A stretch of 64,000 nt of DNA from Cannabis sativa. Taxonomy: Eukaryota; Streptophyta; Magnoliopsida; Rosales; Cannabaceae. Under the pieces are notes generated by a model that was not told the origin of the DNA, did no database searches, and saw only the letters and a list, made by a program, of their open reading frames with translations. The position numbers were made by a program, and so were the translations under genes. The stretch lies in assembly GCF_029168945.1 (NCBI RefSeq), contig NC_083605.1, positions 35,229,280-35,293,279 of the forward strand, read 5' to 3'. Positions 1 through 11,651 of this stretch are shown piece by piece. Positions within the stretch are counted from its first letter, which is position 1. Every line of letters begins with the position of its first letter.

Positions 1-265
1 AATGTGACTTTCAGTCACAATAAAAAATTATTTGTGATTAAAACATAACATTTAGACACAAGTTGCCACTATTTTAGTTTTAGCCACAATAAGTATTGTA
101 ACTAAAAACACATTTAGTCACAATAAATTGTAATTTTTGTGACAAATACCTTAAGCCACGGACCTTTTAGTCACAACATAAGAATAATAATTTACAATTA
201 GTCACAACTTTTTTACTTTTAGTCACAAATTTTATTGTGACTAAAAGTACAATTTTTTTGTAGTG
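1..265. mobile_element. Mini-CACTA element A, cut by window edge
   Basis: The right end reads TTTTTTGTAGTG at about 254-265, the complement of a CACTA-type terminus (CACTACAAAAAA). The body is packed with TTAGTCACAA/TTGTGACTAA motifs in both orientations, like the subterminal repeats of CACTA transposons. It has no coding capacity. The same sequence family recurs at 5092-5416 and 7626-7958. The left end is outside the window. Confidence 0.6.
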
Positions 266-475
266 TCGATCAGTTATATATATATATTAAAAAACATATA
301 TATAGTATATATATATTAATTTAAATATTTATGCTAAATATAATTAATAAATAACTAGATAAAAAAACTCTCTTTGGGTTACCCTATAGTTGTAGGCCGA
401 TTCCTCAAATATATAATAAATTTTTAGGTGAATATTAAACTAATTAAGAATGTGTTGTATATATGTATTTCAATT

Positions 476-1066
476 ATGGGTAAATTGCGGTATAAATATT
501 TAATGTTTTAGATTTTATACACTTAAATACCTAATATTTATTTTTGGAGGCAAAAATACTTAATGTTACAATTCTCTTACACCGTTACTACTATTTCTGT
601 TAACTCATAAATATAGACCCGTGAAGGGTTCAGATGCATTACATTTATTTTTATTTTATTTTAAAACTTAATATTCTTAATATCAGAAATTAAATGATAC
701 TTGTTCCAAAAAAAAAAAAGAAAACCAATTCTCATAACAATTTTCACATGATACTGACACTTTAATTCGATAATCATGTTCCATATACTGCACTGGTTCA
801 CTCAGCTATGGTAATTTAGTATTGCATCTTTTTTTTTAATAAGTAGTATTTAGTTTTTGATATTAAGAATATTAAATTTTAAAATAAAATAAATAAATAT
901 AATGCATTTGAGCCCTCCACGTGTCTATATTTATGATAAGTTAACGGAAGTGGTAGTAACGGTGTAAGAGAATTGTAACATTTAGTATTTTTGCCTCCAA
1001 AAATAAACATTAGGTATTTAAGTGTATAAAATCTAAAACATTAAGTATTTATGCCACAATTTACCA
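476..1066. repeat. Foldback (long inverted repeat) element, about 590 bp
   Basis: Two arms of roughly 215 bp (about 476-690 and 850-1066) are inverted copies of each other. The left arm begins GGGTAAATTGCGGTATAAA; the right arm ends TTTATGCCACAATTTACC, its near-perfect complement. Both arms carry the segment with GGAGGCAAAAATACTTAATG and the TCTTACACCGTTACTAC stretch. The unique centre is about 160 bp. No protein is encoded. The form is that of a non-autonomous DNA transposon with very long TIRs, possibly MULE-derived; the superfamily is not certain. Confidence 0.75.
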
Positions 1067-3294
1067 TTTTATATTAATAATATACCTTAATTATTAATTC
1101 TCATCAGATCTAGAGAGAAATGAGAATGATATACATTGTCATTCTGTCGAAACTCGAAACTAAAATCTTTAATTAAGTCATTGTAATATCTAATTATAGA
1201 CTAATTATGTGTACATATATACATGCATCATGCATACATTCATATTTCAAGTACATATATAATATTGTAGTATAATATCTGATGATTGTTTAATAGGTGA
1301 AAGAAATGTTTCACGTGGTTTCCAAGCTTTTTCATTGATCAGAATTACATGGGTATTAAGGTTTTCAATTTTAGAAGGTTGATATGCTAATCAAATTTAA
1401 TTAAGTGGGGTAATAAGCTATGGTTTGAGAACTATCAACTTTTTCCAAAATAAATTGTATAATGTCCAAACAACTCCCCTTAATTTATTATATACATAAG
1501 TAAATCTTGTATTCTACATTATTCACTTTTATTTCTTGCTTCACTTTGTTTTCTTCTTAACTACTTAAACCTGATCAATTGAGTTAGACGAAAAGAGAAA
1601 CTATAATCTTATAGAGATAAGCGTTTCTATATGTTGTTGGAATTGGAACACTATTTCTTTGTTTCTAATAAGATTATAAGTTTCTCTTTTAAAAACGAAT
1701 TGTGTACTTATTGTTTAATTAATAATCTCAAGTGACATTAACTCAATTATTAGATGAAACTTAGAATATTGTAGTTTCTATATGATTGTCCGAAAATCAA
1801 TAATTATACTTTTTTTTTTTATTTGATATTAGGGGAGAGAAATTAAAACTTGAACCTCTTCTTAGTTTCAAATCACCACTTATTCCTATGACCATTTTTT
1901 TTTTCTTTTGTTGATTTTGGTAAAGATTTTTTTTTTTATTAAAAAAGATTATATATATGTTCAAAATATAAGAAAAAGTTTAAATTAATGAACATAAAAT
2001 ATATTTATATTAATGTTTATTGAGAATAATTACCGAAATTGGTAGGAAAGTATATGTAATATAAACCAATTCATCTTATATCAGGTATTGACAATTATTT
2101 AAACAAATAGGGAATTACGTTTTTTTTTATATGAATACTTAAGTTGACATCAAGAGAAACCATCAATATATTACTTGCATATTATTGTATGTAAAAGTAT
2201 AGTTATTGACTTGACCAACACCAATACATGACAAAAAAACACAATGTGAGAGTGATGATTACAAAATAAATAAATACTTGGTTATACCTAAATATAGTGA
2301 GTGGCGTACACATCCAATGCAAATTACACTTTAGTCCAAACCACATGCACTGGCTAGCTAGTGCAATTGACAGTGAATACACTCAAATCTTTAGCAACTG
2401 AAATCAAAAACCCCCATTTTAGATCCTTACATCACTCAAATAAAGTTTCACAGTACATAACTCTAGAAAGCTTTAGAGAGAACATAACAAGTAATAATAT
2501 ATATGAGCTTTTGATTGTCCCAAAGGCCTAGCCTTTTACCGGCTCTAATCCTAGAAAGACTTCGTGAATTAGTTGTAAAACATATGTAACTAACTAAATT
2601 ATATTTGACCCTTGATAAGATCACATATACACAACACAATTATGCAAGAATAATAAGATTAGCAACAAAAAAAAAAAAAAAACCAAAATTAGTTAGATTC
2701 ACATATTGAAGGTAGCTGTTACACTAGGAAAATGGCATATAGACTTATTAGTAATTTATTAGTGTTTTCTTAATTTTGTATTTTCAATTTAGTATAAATA
2801 TGTAATGCGATTTGACTTAATGATTATGAATGCGAATTAAGAGTTTTCATATTGGAGATTGATACTGTATTGTATCACTGGTGGCCTCCAGAGAGCAGCG
2901 TGTTGCCTGAGTTGAGAGAGTCAGAGGTGCCTTAGCCGATGTGCGATAGTGTATTAGAGTTAGTTTCACATTATTTATGTGTGAAAATAAATCATCATAT
3001 ATAAGATGAATGAACCACCCTCCCACTGTTAATTGGTTTTAAGAAAAAACCTCATTCACCTATCTCAAATTTTAACATAACGCTCAAACACATCTAATTT
3101 CTCCATTTGAACATTGAAATGATGTTGGAGATGCAACTCCATCACCTTTAACATATCAGCAAAGATTTTGTTAAAGGTCCTCATGGCAAAAGGTCATCTC
3201 TCAATGAAATCTCTCACCAAAACACTCTCAATGAAAGCACTATGATAGAACACAGTCTTCAAAACCGTAGTCATTTCCAATAGAAAATCACCTA
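1067..3294. other. AT-rich non-coding DNA, probable intron 1 of the MADS gene
   Basis: I see no open frame with protein-like content on either strand, only poly-A/T tracts and AT repeats. Because exon 2 of the MADS gene lies downstream and no exon 1 is visible in the window, this stretch is inferred to be intronic. It contains one short hairpin (1591-1690), listed separately. Confidence 0.4.
1591..1690. repeat. Short imperfect hairpin, about 22-bp arms
   Basis: AAAAGAGAAACTATAATCTT at 1591-1610 is complementary, apart from a one-base bulge, to ATAAGATTATAAGTTTCTCT near 1669-1688. The loop is about 55 bases. It may be the remnant of a tiny MITE or a chance foldback; the size is also compatible with a small-RNA precursor, but nothing in the sequence demonstrates that. 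Confidence 0.4.
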
Positions 3295-4020
3295 GGTGGC
3301 CTTTGATTGGAGGTAATGGAATGGAAACAATTTTCATTTCATTCCTTTGTTTAGTTACATTTTACTAAAAGGGGATGCGAATCAATTGTATGAGATTGAT
3401 TCCCATTCATTTGTTTACTAAATTTTGAAATGGGAGAAACTAATGGAATCCACACAAATTTAGGAGAAAATAAAGAGAAATGTTCTTCTTCCATTTTCAT
3501 AAGGAATACTTTTCCTTTTCCTTAACTTATTTTATATTCATTAAGAATAAAAAAGAGAAATATGCCCTTCAAAAATATATAAATAAAAAATAATTACATG
3601 TTCTAACAATGATAATTTAGTCAAATTAAGTCATTCCGATTACCTATCCTGATTATGTAAACAAAATAAAATGAATATGATTTTCTTTCCGGTTAGTTTA
3701 GTAAACAACAAAATAAAATATTGTTTCCGATTATTTTATATTTTAATCCGATTGATTTCTTCCATTGATTATTCTGATTCCAATTACAGTTTAATAAACG
3801 CGCCATTAAAGTAATGGAATGTCATTCTAATGGAATGACCTTTCCACTATTTTGGTAGAATGACTATTCCATTTTGAAATAGAAAGAAAGACCATTCCAA
3901 AACATGATGAGAAAAAATTTAATAATTTTTTTATGCATTTTAAATTTTATTCCATTCCTATTCTTATTTCTATTCCCATTTCTATTCCTATGTTTTCATT
4001 CCTTCCAACTAAACGCTACC
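3295..4020. mobile_element. MITE-like element with imperfect TIRs, about 726 bp
   Basis: The left end GGTGGCCTTTGATTGGAGG and the complement of the right end (GGTAGCGTTTAGTTGGAAGG) are imperfect inverted repeats, both followed by AATGGAATG-type sequence. The interior carries repeated GGAATG/CATTCC segments and no ORF. Termini of the form GGNNGCGTTTGGTTGG are common in plant hAT- and PIF-related MITEs. I could not identify a clear target-site duplication. Confidence 0.5.
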
Positions 4021-5091
4021 TTCTCATCCATTTCATTCATAGTGCTTAAGTCAAATAACACTACATATTTATACTAATTAAGCTAGGCAATGAAGGCACA
4101 AAGATAAGAAAAAACTAACAAATTACTGATAAGCTTATATACGGCCATGTTCCTAGTGTAACATAACTAGAGAAAAAAAAAACAAAAGTAGTGTCTATCT
4201 TTGCTAATTCAAATGATGCTTTGTATTCTTAAAATATCAGTCAACGGAACGGAGATGAAAAATTGTGATGTGATTGGAGGTTTTTGTGTAACCTTAGTTG
4301 AATCCACTAAAGTCTTTAACCAGTGGACTACTACCTCCCAAAATCAAGAACAAAGTTTCACCCAATCCTAAACTTTAGAGAAAACATAAAAGGCAAGTAT
4401 TCTGAGCTTATAATTAGTTATTAGAGAAAATCTAGCCTAGTATAAGCTCGACTCCGAGAATTGGTTATAACAAAAACTAACTTAGTAAAGGTTTAACTCT
4501 TAACCCCAATAGTAATCATCAGATTATTTGGGTCATATATTACAACAATAGTGGAATATTGTTCAACGGGAACATAATTGTTTTCAAAGATCGTACACAT
4601 GGGTTCTTTAGAAGGGGATTAATTAAGTTCCATTTCAAAAAGTTATTTGTTAGAGAATTACATATTGCTCATGTGTCGAAAATAATACATATATATGATA
4701 TATAAATTAATTATTTTTTTTTATTACCAATTAATTTTGAAATAAAACCATACCATACACTCACCTATAATCCGATCCACAAATTAAAAATGTTCGAGAA
4801 AAAGTAGAGCCACCAAAAGAATCCAAAGGATAGTGAGCTAAAAAAAACTGTTTGTGATCAAGCTGTCGATTGGTGAGAAAAAAAAATAGCTACCATCTTG
4901 AAGGGATATTAGAAAATTATCTCATATTGCTAATGTATGAAAAAATAATACCATATATAAGATACATAGAATACTCATCTCAATCTCAATTAATGTTGAA
5001 ATGAAACCCATTCATCTTACCCTACACCAAACATCATCATACTTACTCCACACCAAACTTGCGCATTCTACCATTATTGAATGGAATGGTA
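4021..5091. other. AT-rich non-coding DNA with a duplicated dispersed motif
   Basis: No gene is visible. Two diverged copies of a roughly 120-bp segment occur at about 4650-4780 and 4905-5030. Both contain CATATTGCTNATGT, a run like AAAATAATACNATATAT and an ending near TTGAAATNAAACC. A third, weaker relative lies at about 2960-3070. These look like fragments of an old dispersed repeat; identity unknown. Confidence 0.3.
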
Positions 5092-5416
5092 TTATAGTAT
5101 ACTTTTAGTCACAACAAAACTTGTGATTAAAATTGAAAAAATTGTGACTAATTATAAATTATTATTTCTATGTTGTGACTAAAATGTTCATGACTAAAAA
5201 TATTAGTCATATAAAAATTACAATTTGTTGTGACTAAATGTATTTTTAGTTACAATACTTGTTGTGACTAAAATTAAATTAGTGACAACTTATAAATAAA
5301 TACTATGTTTTAGTCATAAGTAACATTTTGCTGTAACTAAAAGTCACATTTAATCACAAAAAAAAATTATGTTGTGACTAAAATGTTGTTACTAAAAGTA
5401 AGAGTTTTTTATAGTG
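5092..5416. mobile_element. Mini-CACTA element B
   Basis: This 325-bp block has the same TTAGTCACAA / TTGTGACTAA motif array as elements A and C. The right end TTTTTTATAGTG is a one-base variant of the CACTA-type terminus, and the left end (TATAGTATACTTTTAGTCAC) aligns with the complement of the right end of element A. There is no coding sequence. Degraded termini suggest it is older than element C. Confidence 0.5.
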
Positions 5417-7625
5417 TTATATGTGTATACATACAAAGACCAACATGCATGTGAAGTATGATATAGCTTCGTGAGGATTCATCTCAAAAATTAAATAAGT
5501 ATTATATATTTATACCAACTTTAAACTCCTTTGTTGTAATGCTTTGCCATTGTACACTCACAAACTCACAAAGTTATAAAACATAAATTACTATCTTTGT
5601 ATGGTTATAGCTATTTTCATGGAAAACTCTACCAATCTACCTTACCTCTCCTTAAAAGAAGTTATGTTATATTATGTGCCAAAGATGACAATGATGTCTA
5701 AATTGAGCTGTTATTATAGTATAGATTATATATTATGGTATTTTGTTATGTTTGACTGTATGAAATCATTAAGTAGAAACGTATTATTTAAGTTGTCCAC
5801 GAACATGAATTTTCAGTTGCATATTGTTTGTTGTGGTATCTATTATCTATAGTACAAGTACTTGATGAGCCAAAAACTATAGATATAATTGAAGTGATAT
5901 AGCCAAGAAAGTTATTTATTATATAAGTTTGTTAAGTGAATATCTATACATAGTCTTATGTTTTTGAATCCAAATAAGTAACAGTTAGATTTAGATTAGC
6001 AAAGAATCAAAGTTATGGGAAGTACGAGGTCTTAAACTTTGAGTCACAATATATTCCAAAAATGTGGTTTAATTCTACTTTAAGTTGCACGCTTTTTGGT
6101 TTCTATATATTTATTAGTTTTCCAAGTAGAATATGGTTGAGATATCTGGTCCTACATTGGTCCAAGTGTATCAGCTGGGTTTTCAAGAATAAACTTCTAG
6201 CATTATCTTAACATTAATTGGTTGTAGTTAATATTAATCTTTGTCTAGCTTTGAGTGATGTTTCTGGTTTATTAGTGACTCATAGGTGTTGAAAATATAC
6301 TCATTTGAACTTATTAGTTGAATACTTTGATAATTAGATGATGAGGCTATAGCCTAGCTAGTGTGTGTCTAACATCCCTTTGGAACAAAGTTGTTATAAC
6401 TTATATAATTTTCATGAATATAAATATATATATTTATAGAGAGAGAAAAATAGGAAAGAACGAAAAATACTGAAGCTTTTATCTTAGCTAGATTTGGGAT
6501 TAATTTTCCTTGCCAAGGAACTCTTCATAAAAATTAGTCCTATATGGAACTGTTATGAACAACACAAGAAAAGAGTTAGTATTAAATGATTTTAAATTGA
6601 AAACCAAATGCAACTGTTATTTAAGAAGGTTTTTCCCTCCCAATTAATTTGTAAATATGTTATCAAGAGTAACCAATGTTAAGCTTCTGCATTTTAAGCT
6701 CATAATAGTAAGTGCACACAAACTGTACAACAAAACATTACACCTAGCTAGTGATATAACAATATTTTTTAACTGTGGATTTCTTCTTAATCAAATGTAA
6801 TTGACTTCAAAACACTGTCATGTCACGTGGTGTAATTTGTTTAGGGCAGGGGCAGTTGCATGTGCACCTATGAGCAACTATAATGGAAATACCATGAAAA
6901 ATGTTAGGGAGCACTTTAAGGTATATAGTACCACAAGAGGTGATATGTCGCTATTAGTGCAATTCAATATTGGGTCCAATACATTTTGATTTAAAAAATA
7001 ACATAGAAAACTAATAACCACTCACAATACGTCACGTCGATCAGTATAATACTAGGTACTTTAAGGTGCCTAATAGCAATGCTCCATTTAAAAAGAGCCA
7101 ACAATCTCTATATCATTCTAAAATAATATAATATTGTATCTTCTCTCTCATCCGCTTTATTTTAAGCCACTTTATTTCTAAAATTATTTTAATATTAAGC
7201 ACCTCTAAAAATTATCAGTATGGATCCACATATTTTATTTAAATATTAAATTATTACACTTTTAATTTAGAAAAAAATAAATAAATAACCCAACCTACCA
7301 TTGCTTGACAGTAGCATTCGTGAAAACCTTCTCCTACATCTTTAATGTTGAAACACCCATGGGTGATAACCCACCAACTGACACACCCTGCGAAGTGTCA
7401 CGTGCTCACCTTTGCATCACTTAACTTGTAACGTGCCATCTTAACACACATGTTACACGAAACAACGTCTGTAAGCTCCGCATAGGAGCTGCTCTAAGAG
7501 GCAGCCATGGCGCAACCTAAAGAAAAATTCTTATAAAATGTGTGTATAAATAAAATTATATATATATCTTTGTAAATTAGTTGGTTGGACCTTAAACCAA
7601 GTTAAACGAAACTAAACCAAACCAA
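5417..7625. other. AT-rich non-coding DNA, probable intron 1
   Basis: I find no supportable gene. The few short open frames here have low-complexity or compositionally random translations with no recognisable motif. No MADS-box-like sequence is present. Confidence 0.35.
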
Positions 7626-7958
7626 CACTACAAATAAAAGCTACATTTAATGACAAGTTCTTAGTCACAACATGAATTTATTGTGACTAAATGTAATTTT
7701 TATTCACAATAAAATGTTAGTTATGACTAAAATATAGTATTTAGATATAAGTTATCACTAATTTAGTTTTAGTCACAACAAATATTGTGACTAAAAATAT
7801 ATTTATTTAGTCACAACAAATTATAATTTTTGTGACTAATATCTTTAACACGGACTTTTTAGTCACAACACAAGAATAATGATTTATAATTAGTCACAAT
7901 ATTTTACTTTTAATCACAACTTTTATTGTGACTAAAAATAAGATTTTTTTTTGTAGTA
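7626..7958. mobile_element. Mini-CACTA element C, 333 bp, TSD CAA
   Basis: It begins CACTACAAATAAAAG and ends TTTTTTTTGTAGTA, inverted CACTA-type termini, and is flanked by the 3-bp direct repeat CAA (7623-7625 and 7959-7961), the TSD length expected of CACTA elements. The interior holds TTAGTCACAA motifs in both orientations, probably equivalent to transposase-binding subterminal repeats. There is no ORF, so it would depend on an autonomous relative. Confidence 0.65.
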
Positions 7959-8451
7959 CAATCTACTTAAGAATAAATTATTTTGTTTGTAACCATGATT
8001 TGTATTTGTTCTAAGTTTCTTAAATGATTGTTCCTTTTTTTTTTACTAAAACTTCTTTTTAAAGTTCATAATAAATAAATAATAATAATTCTCAAAATAA
8101 TAGTTTCATCAATCAATATCAATATTATATTGTTTCAAAATATCAATATTGCATCTTAAAAATATTAGGTGCATATTAATTTGGCAGTTTTATTTGATTT
8201 GAACTTTGGCTTGAAATCCTAGATACCATTAACCCCAGATTTAGTGCATATTTTGTCCATGTATCATCACTCATAATTTTTTTATATAGATAAGATGACT
8301 CTACAGTCCACTTAATCAGCAACTATTATTTTTTATTTTGAATCTCAATTCTATTCTAGGAAAGGACTTTCTGCTAATATATGATATATTTGTGTCCCTA
8401 TTATTTTTCCAAGCTTATCTAAATTAAATTGAGAATGAGTCATATATTCAC
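7959..8451. other. AT-rich non-coding DNA
   Basis: Nothing recognisable apart from A/T-rich simple stretches. It ends at the left LTR of the outer copia element. Confidence 0.35.
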
Positions 8452-8750
8452 TGTTAAGTCTTCATGCTTTGACCTAGTTTCATTGGAATAGCCAAAAACA
8501 ATCACACATTTGTATAAGATGAACACAAGAACATATAACTCAAATGTAGATTTTTCTTTCACAGAAAATATATATGAATAAGTAATATATTTATTGAAGT
8601 GAAGTGATATATGATCCAATGCCTATTTATAAGCTTATGTTCGGTGTTAGAAAAATAACAGATAAATCGGCCAATCAATGATGACTGTCTCTAAGTAATT
8701 AACTAACTCTGTCAGAGTGACCAAGTAACTAGATTAGCAATTAACTAACA
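8452..8750 (-). repeat. Outer copia 3' LTR (left copy), 299 bp
   Basis: It starts TGTTAAGTCTTCATGC and ends AATTAACTAACA. It aligns along its length with 17505-17829 (shared AGAAAATATATATGAAT and GTCAGAGTGACCAAGTAACT blocks) but lacks about 26 bp in the middle. The adjacent interior begins ATTTCTCAACCT, whose complement is a purine-rich tract suited to plus-strand priming. Confidence 0.8.
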
Positions 8751-8829
8751 ATTTCTCAACCTAATTGCTAATCTAGGCATTATAGAATAGTAAAAAAATA
8801 TAGTCATGTTTAAGAAAAATTTGCTGAAA

Positions 8830-11271
8830 CATGTAGTAAAGCTAAACAATTTCTAAATTTCGATGAGGGAAGCACTTTGGTGAGCATATCCATTGGGAAT
8901 TCTTCAGTTGCAATCTTAGCAAGTTTCACGTACTTTACCTTCTGTGATAACATCTCGAATAAAATGAAGCCTTATATCTATATGCTTAGTCCTTTCATGA
9001 AAGACCTAATTTTTGTTCAAGTATAGTGCACTTAGATTATCATAGTGCACTATTACACTTCTTCTTCTACTCCCAGCTCCCTTGGTAATCATATAAAGAA
9101 AATAGCTTCTTTTATAGCTTCACTGCAGGCCATATACTCTGCCTCAGTGGTTTAAAGTGCCATAGTAGCTTGCAAATTAGCTTTTCAACTTATAGTGCAC
9201 CCTCGAAGGTGAAAAACATAACCTGTCTAGGACCTTCTGGTGTCTAATCACCAGCATAATCTAAATTTACAAAGCCCTCCACCTCTGTAGAGTTGTTGTT
9301 TGGTCCATACACCAATCCTATTCTGCTTGTGCCTTTCAAGTACTTCAAAAGTCACACCATGATTTAAATCTAGTCTTGTGTATCTCATTAGATACATTAG
9401 GCTTCTTACCAAGCTTGCATAAGGAACTTTAGACATGTAGCTTTCTTCTTAACTGTTGGTTGGGGCTTGAGTGTGGGAGAGTTTAAATTGATGTCAAATT
9501 AGTGTGTAACTGGTTTTACATCTGTCATTGAGAATTTCTTTAAAATCTTAGAGATGTAACCTTCTTGAGACATGTTTAGAATCCTCTCTTAATGATTTCA
9601 ATCCCTAAGATCTTATTTGCAGATCCAAGATCTTTCATCTCAAATTCTCTATTCAACACAATTTTCACTTTCCTAATTTCCTCCTTGTCCTTCCTGGCTA
9701 TCAATATGTCATCGACATACAAGAGTTGGTAAACTATTGCTTTAGAATTTGTCATATACACAAAAATTTCATATGCACTTCTCTTAAAGCTTGATTTGAT
9801 CACAAACTCATCAAACCGTTTGTGTCACTGTCTTGGTGACTATTTTAGCCCATATAGAAATCTCTTCAAAAGGCACACTTCATATTCTATCCCTTTATCT
9901 TCAAACCCTGTGGCTGTCTCATTAGGATGTTCTCTTCTAAATCTCCATGTAGAAAATCAAGTTGCTTTAGTTCTAGCTCTAGGTCCTCAGTAGCTACTAA
10001 ACTTAGTAACATTCTAAATGAGGTATGTTTTAAAATAGAGGAGAAATATCTCATTATAGTCAATGCCTTGCCTCTGTGTAAAGCATCTAGCTACTAATCT
10101 AGTTTTGTACCTTAACTTCTCTACCCTTAGAATCACATCCTTATGCTTAAACACCCATTTATAGCTGATAACCTTATTTCCCACTGGTTTCTTGACCAAT
10201 ATTCAAGTCTTGTTTTTCTTCAGTGAGATTACTTCTTCACCCATTGCATTATTCCTTTTCTCCCTATCAATTGACCACATTGCCTCCTCATAAGATGTAG
10301 GCTATTCCCCATTTATGCCAGCTATGTTCAGTGCATAATGCCCTACATCATCATAACCCAATCTTTTAGGAGCTTTGATAGGCCTTTTTTTCCGTATCCC
10401 TTATTAGCTGATAGTCATTTTCTTCCTTAACTTGTTTAGTTTCATCTTCAGACTGATCAGACAAGTTTGTTACACTAATGGCTTATGGTGTTGATACTAC
10501 TTGGACCTGAGAATGATCATTTATGATCTCCACCTCAGTCTGAGATATCATGTTGCTGTTGTTAGATACCTCATAGTCATCTCTTGCCTTTCCTTTAAGT
10601 ATGTCTCTATATAGCTCACTTCCATTGAAGATCATATCCATGCTGATGAAGAACTTCTGGTGGTTTCCAGCTTCTATACTCATCAACTTATACCACTTTA
10701 CACGATTATGATAACCAAGGAAGATACACATCCTTGCCCTTTGGTTCTAACTTATCCCGTCTCACATGGGCATAAGCAACACGCCCAAAGATTTTGAGAT
10801 TTTCATAGGCTGCAGGCCTTCTTGGCCAGATTTCAATGGGAGTCTTGAATTCTATTGTTGAGGAAGGACATCTTTCAGTTAAATATGTTGTTTTCACCAC
10901 TGCCTCTCCCTAAAAACCCTTTGGTAAGACTGAGTTAATCAACATACACCTTACCCTCTCAAAAATGGTCATGTTCATTCAATAAGCAATGACATTTTGT
11001 TGAGGGTTGTTTGGTATTATCTTATGCCTTCCTATGCCCACCTTTCTGCAATAGTTAATGAATTCATCTGAACAAAATTCTAGCCCATTGTCTGTTCTTA
11101 GCTTTTTAACTCTCTTTCCAGTTTGATTTCGTAACAAGGTTTTCATTCTAGAAACTTGTTAAAAGCATCAGACTTATTCTTCAAAATATAAGTCAAGCTA
11201 TATCTTGAAAAATCATCTAAAAGGAGTAAGAAGTACTTGGGTTCACCTTTTGTTGCTGTCCTTAAGGGTCC
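8830..11271 (-). pseudogene. Outer copia pol remnant: integrase end, RT, RNase H
   Basis: Broken minus-strand frames carry copia pol motifs in order. Integrase core and post-integrase sequence (AENLKIFGRVAYAH-like, with the DKLEPK segment) lies near 10700-11260. RT N-terminal sequence (ISYKWVFKHK, ARCFTQRQGIDYNEIF) lies at 10014-10199, and the RT catalytic core LLYVDDILIA at 9576-9803. RNase H remnants (complement of the TEAEYMA-type motif) lie near 9120-9160. Multiple stops and frameshifts separate the pieces. The upstream half of the same polyprotein continues at 16008 beyond the inner insertion. Non-functional. Confidence 0.8.
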
Positions 11272-11541
11272 TGTTGAGTCTACAACTCGAATGCCATACA
11301 ACCAAACCAGTTACAATGCTTATGAAACAACAAACTGAATATAGCTCTTTATTAATGAATGTCAATCTTTACAATGAATGGTGTTGTGTCTTAGTTTCAA
11401 GTGATAAAATAGGGACTTTATATAGACTAGTCCAATAGGCTTGACACTTGAAACTAACAGCACACACTTAACAGAATTAACCGACTTTAGAGCTTAACTA
11501 ACTAACTGTCTTAACTATACTAACGGTCACAACTAACTACA
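11272..11541 (-). repeat. Inner copia 3' LTR (left copy)
   Basis: 270 bp, TG...CA ended. The complement contains a TATA-like TATATAAAG near 11410-11425. The adjacent interior ATTTCCACCTT is the complement of a purine-rich AAGGTGGAAAT, a good polypurine tract. Confidence 0.92.
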
Positions 11542-11651
11542 ATTTCCACCTTGATCGATAGTACAGTAGGAATCAACAGAAAAAACAGAGACAGTTAATC
11601 AGTAACAGTACAATCAAAGCAACAAATACATTTGACAACATAGGACAGTGA

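Noticed and set aside
5601..5852. 83-codon open frame on the plus strand
   Set aside because: AT-rich, no motif, no splice context or homology I can recognise; treated as chance.
6801..6989. 62-codon open frame on the plus strand, considered as a possible MADS exon 1
   Set aside because: It has none of the MADS-domain residues (no RRIEN, FSKRR or LCDAE-like segments) and no suitable phase-1 donor was evident.
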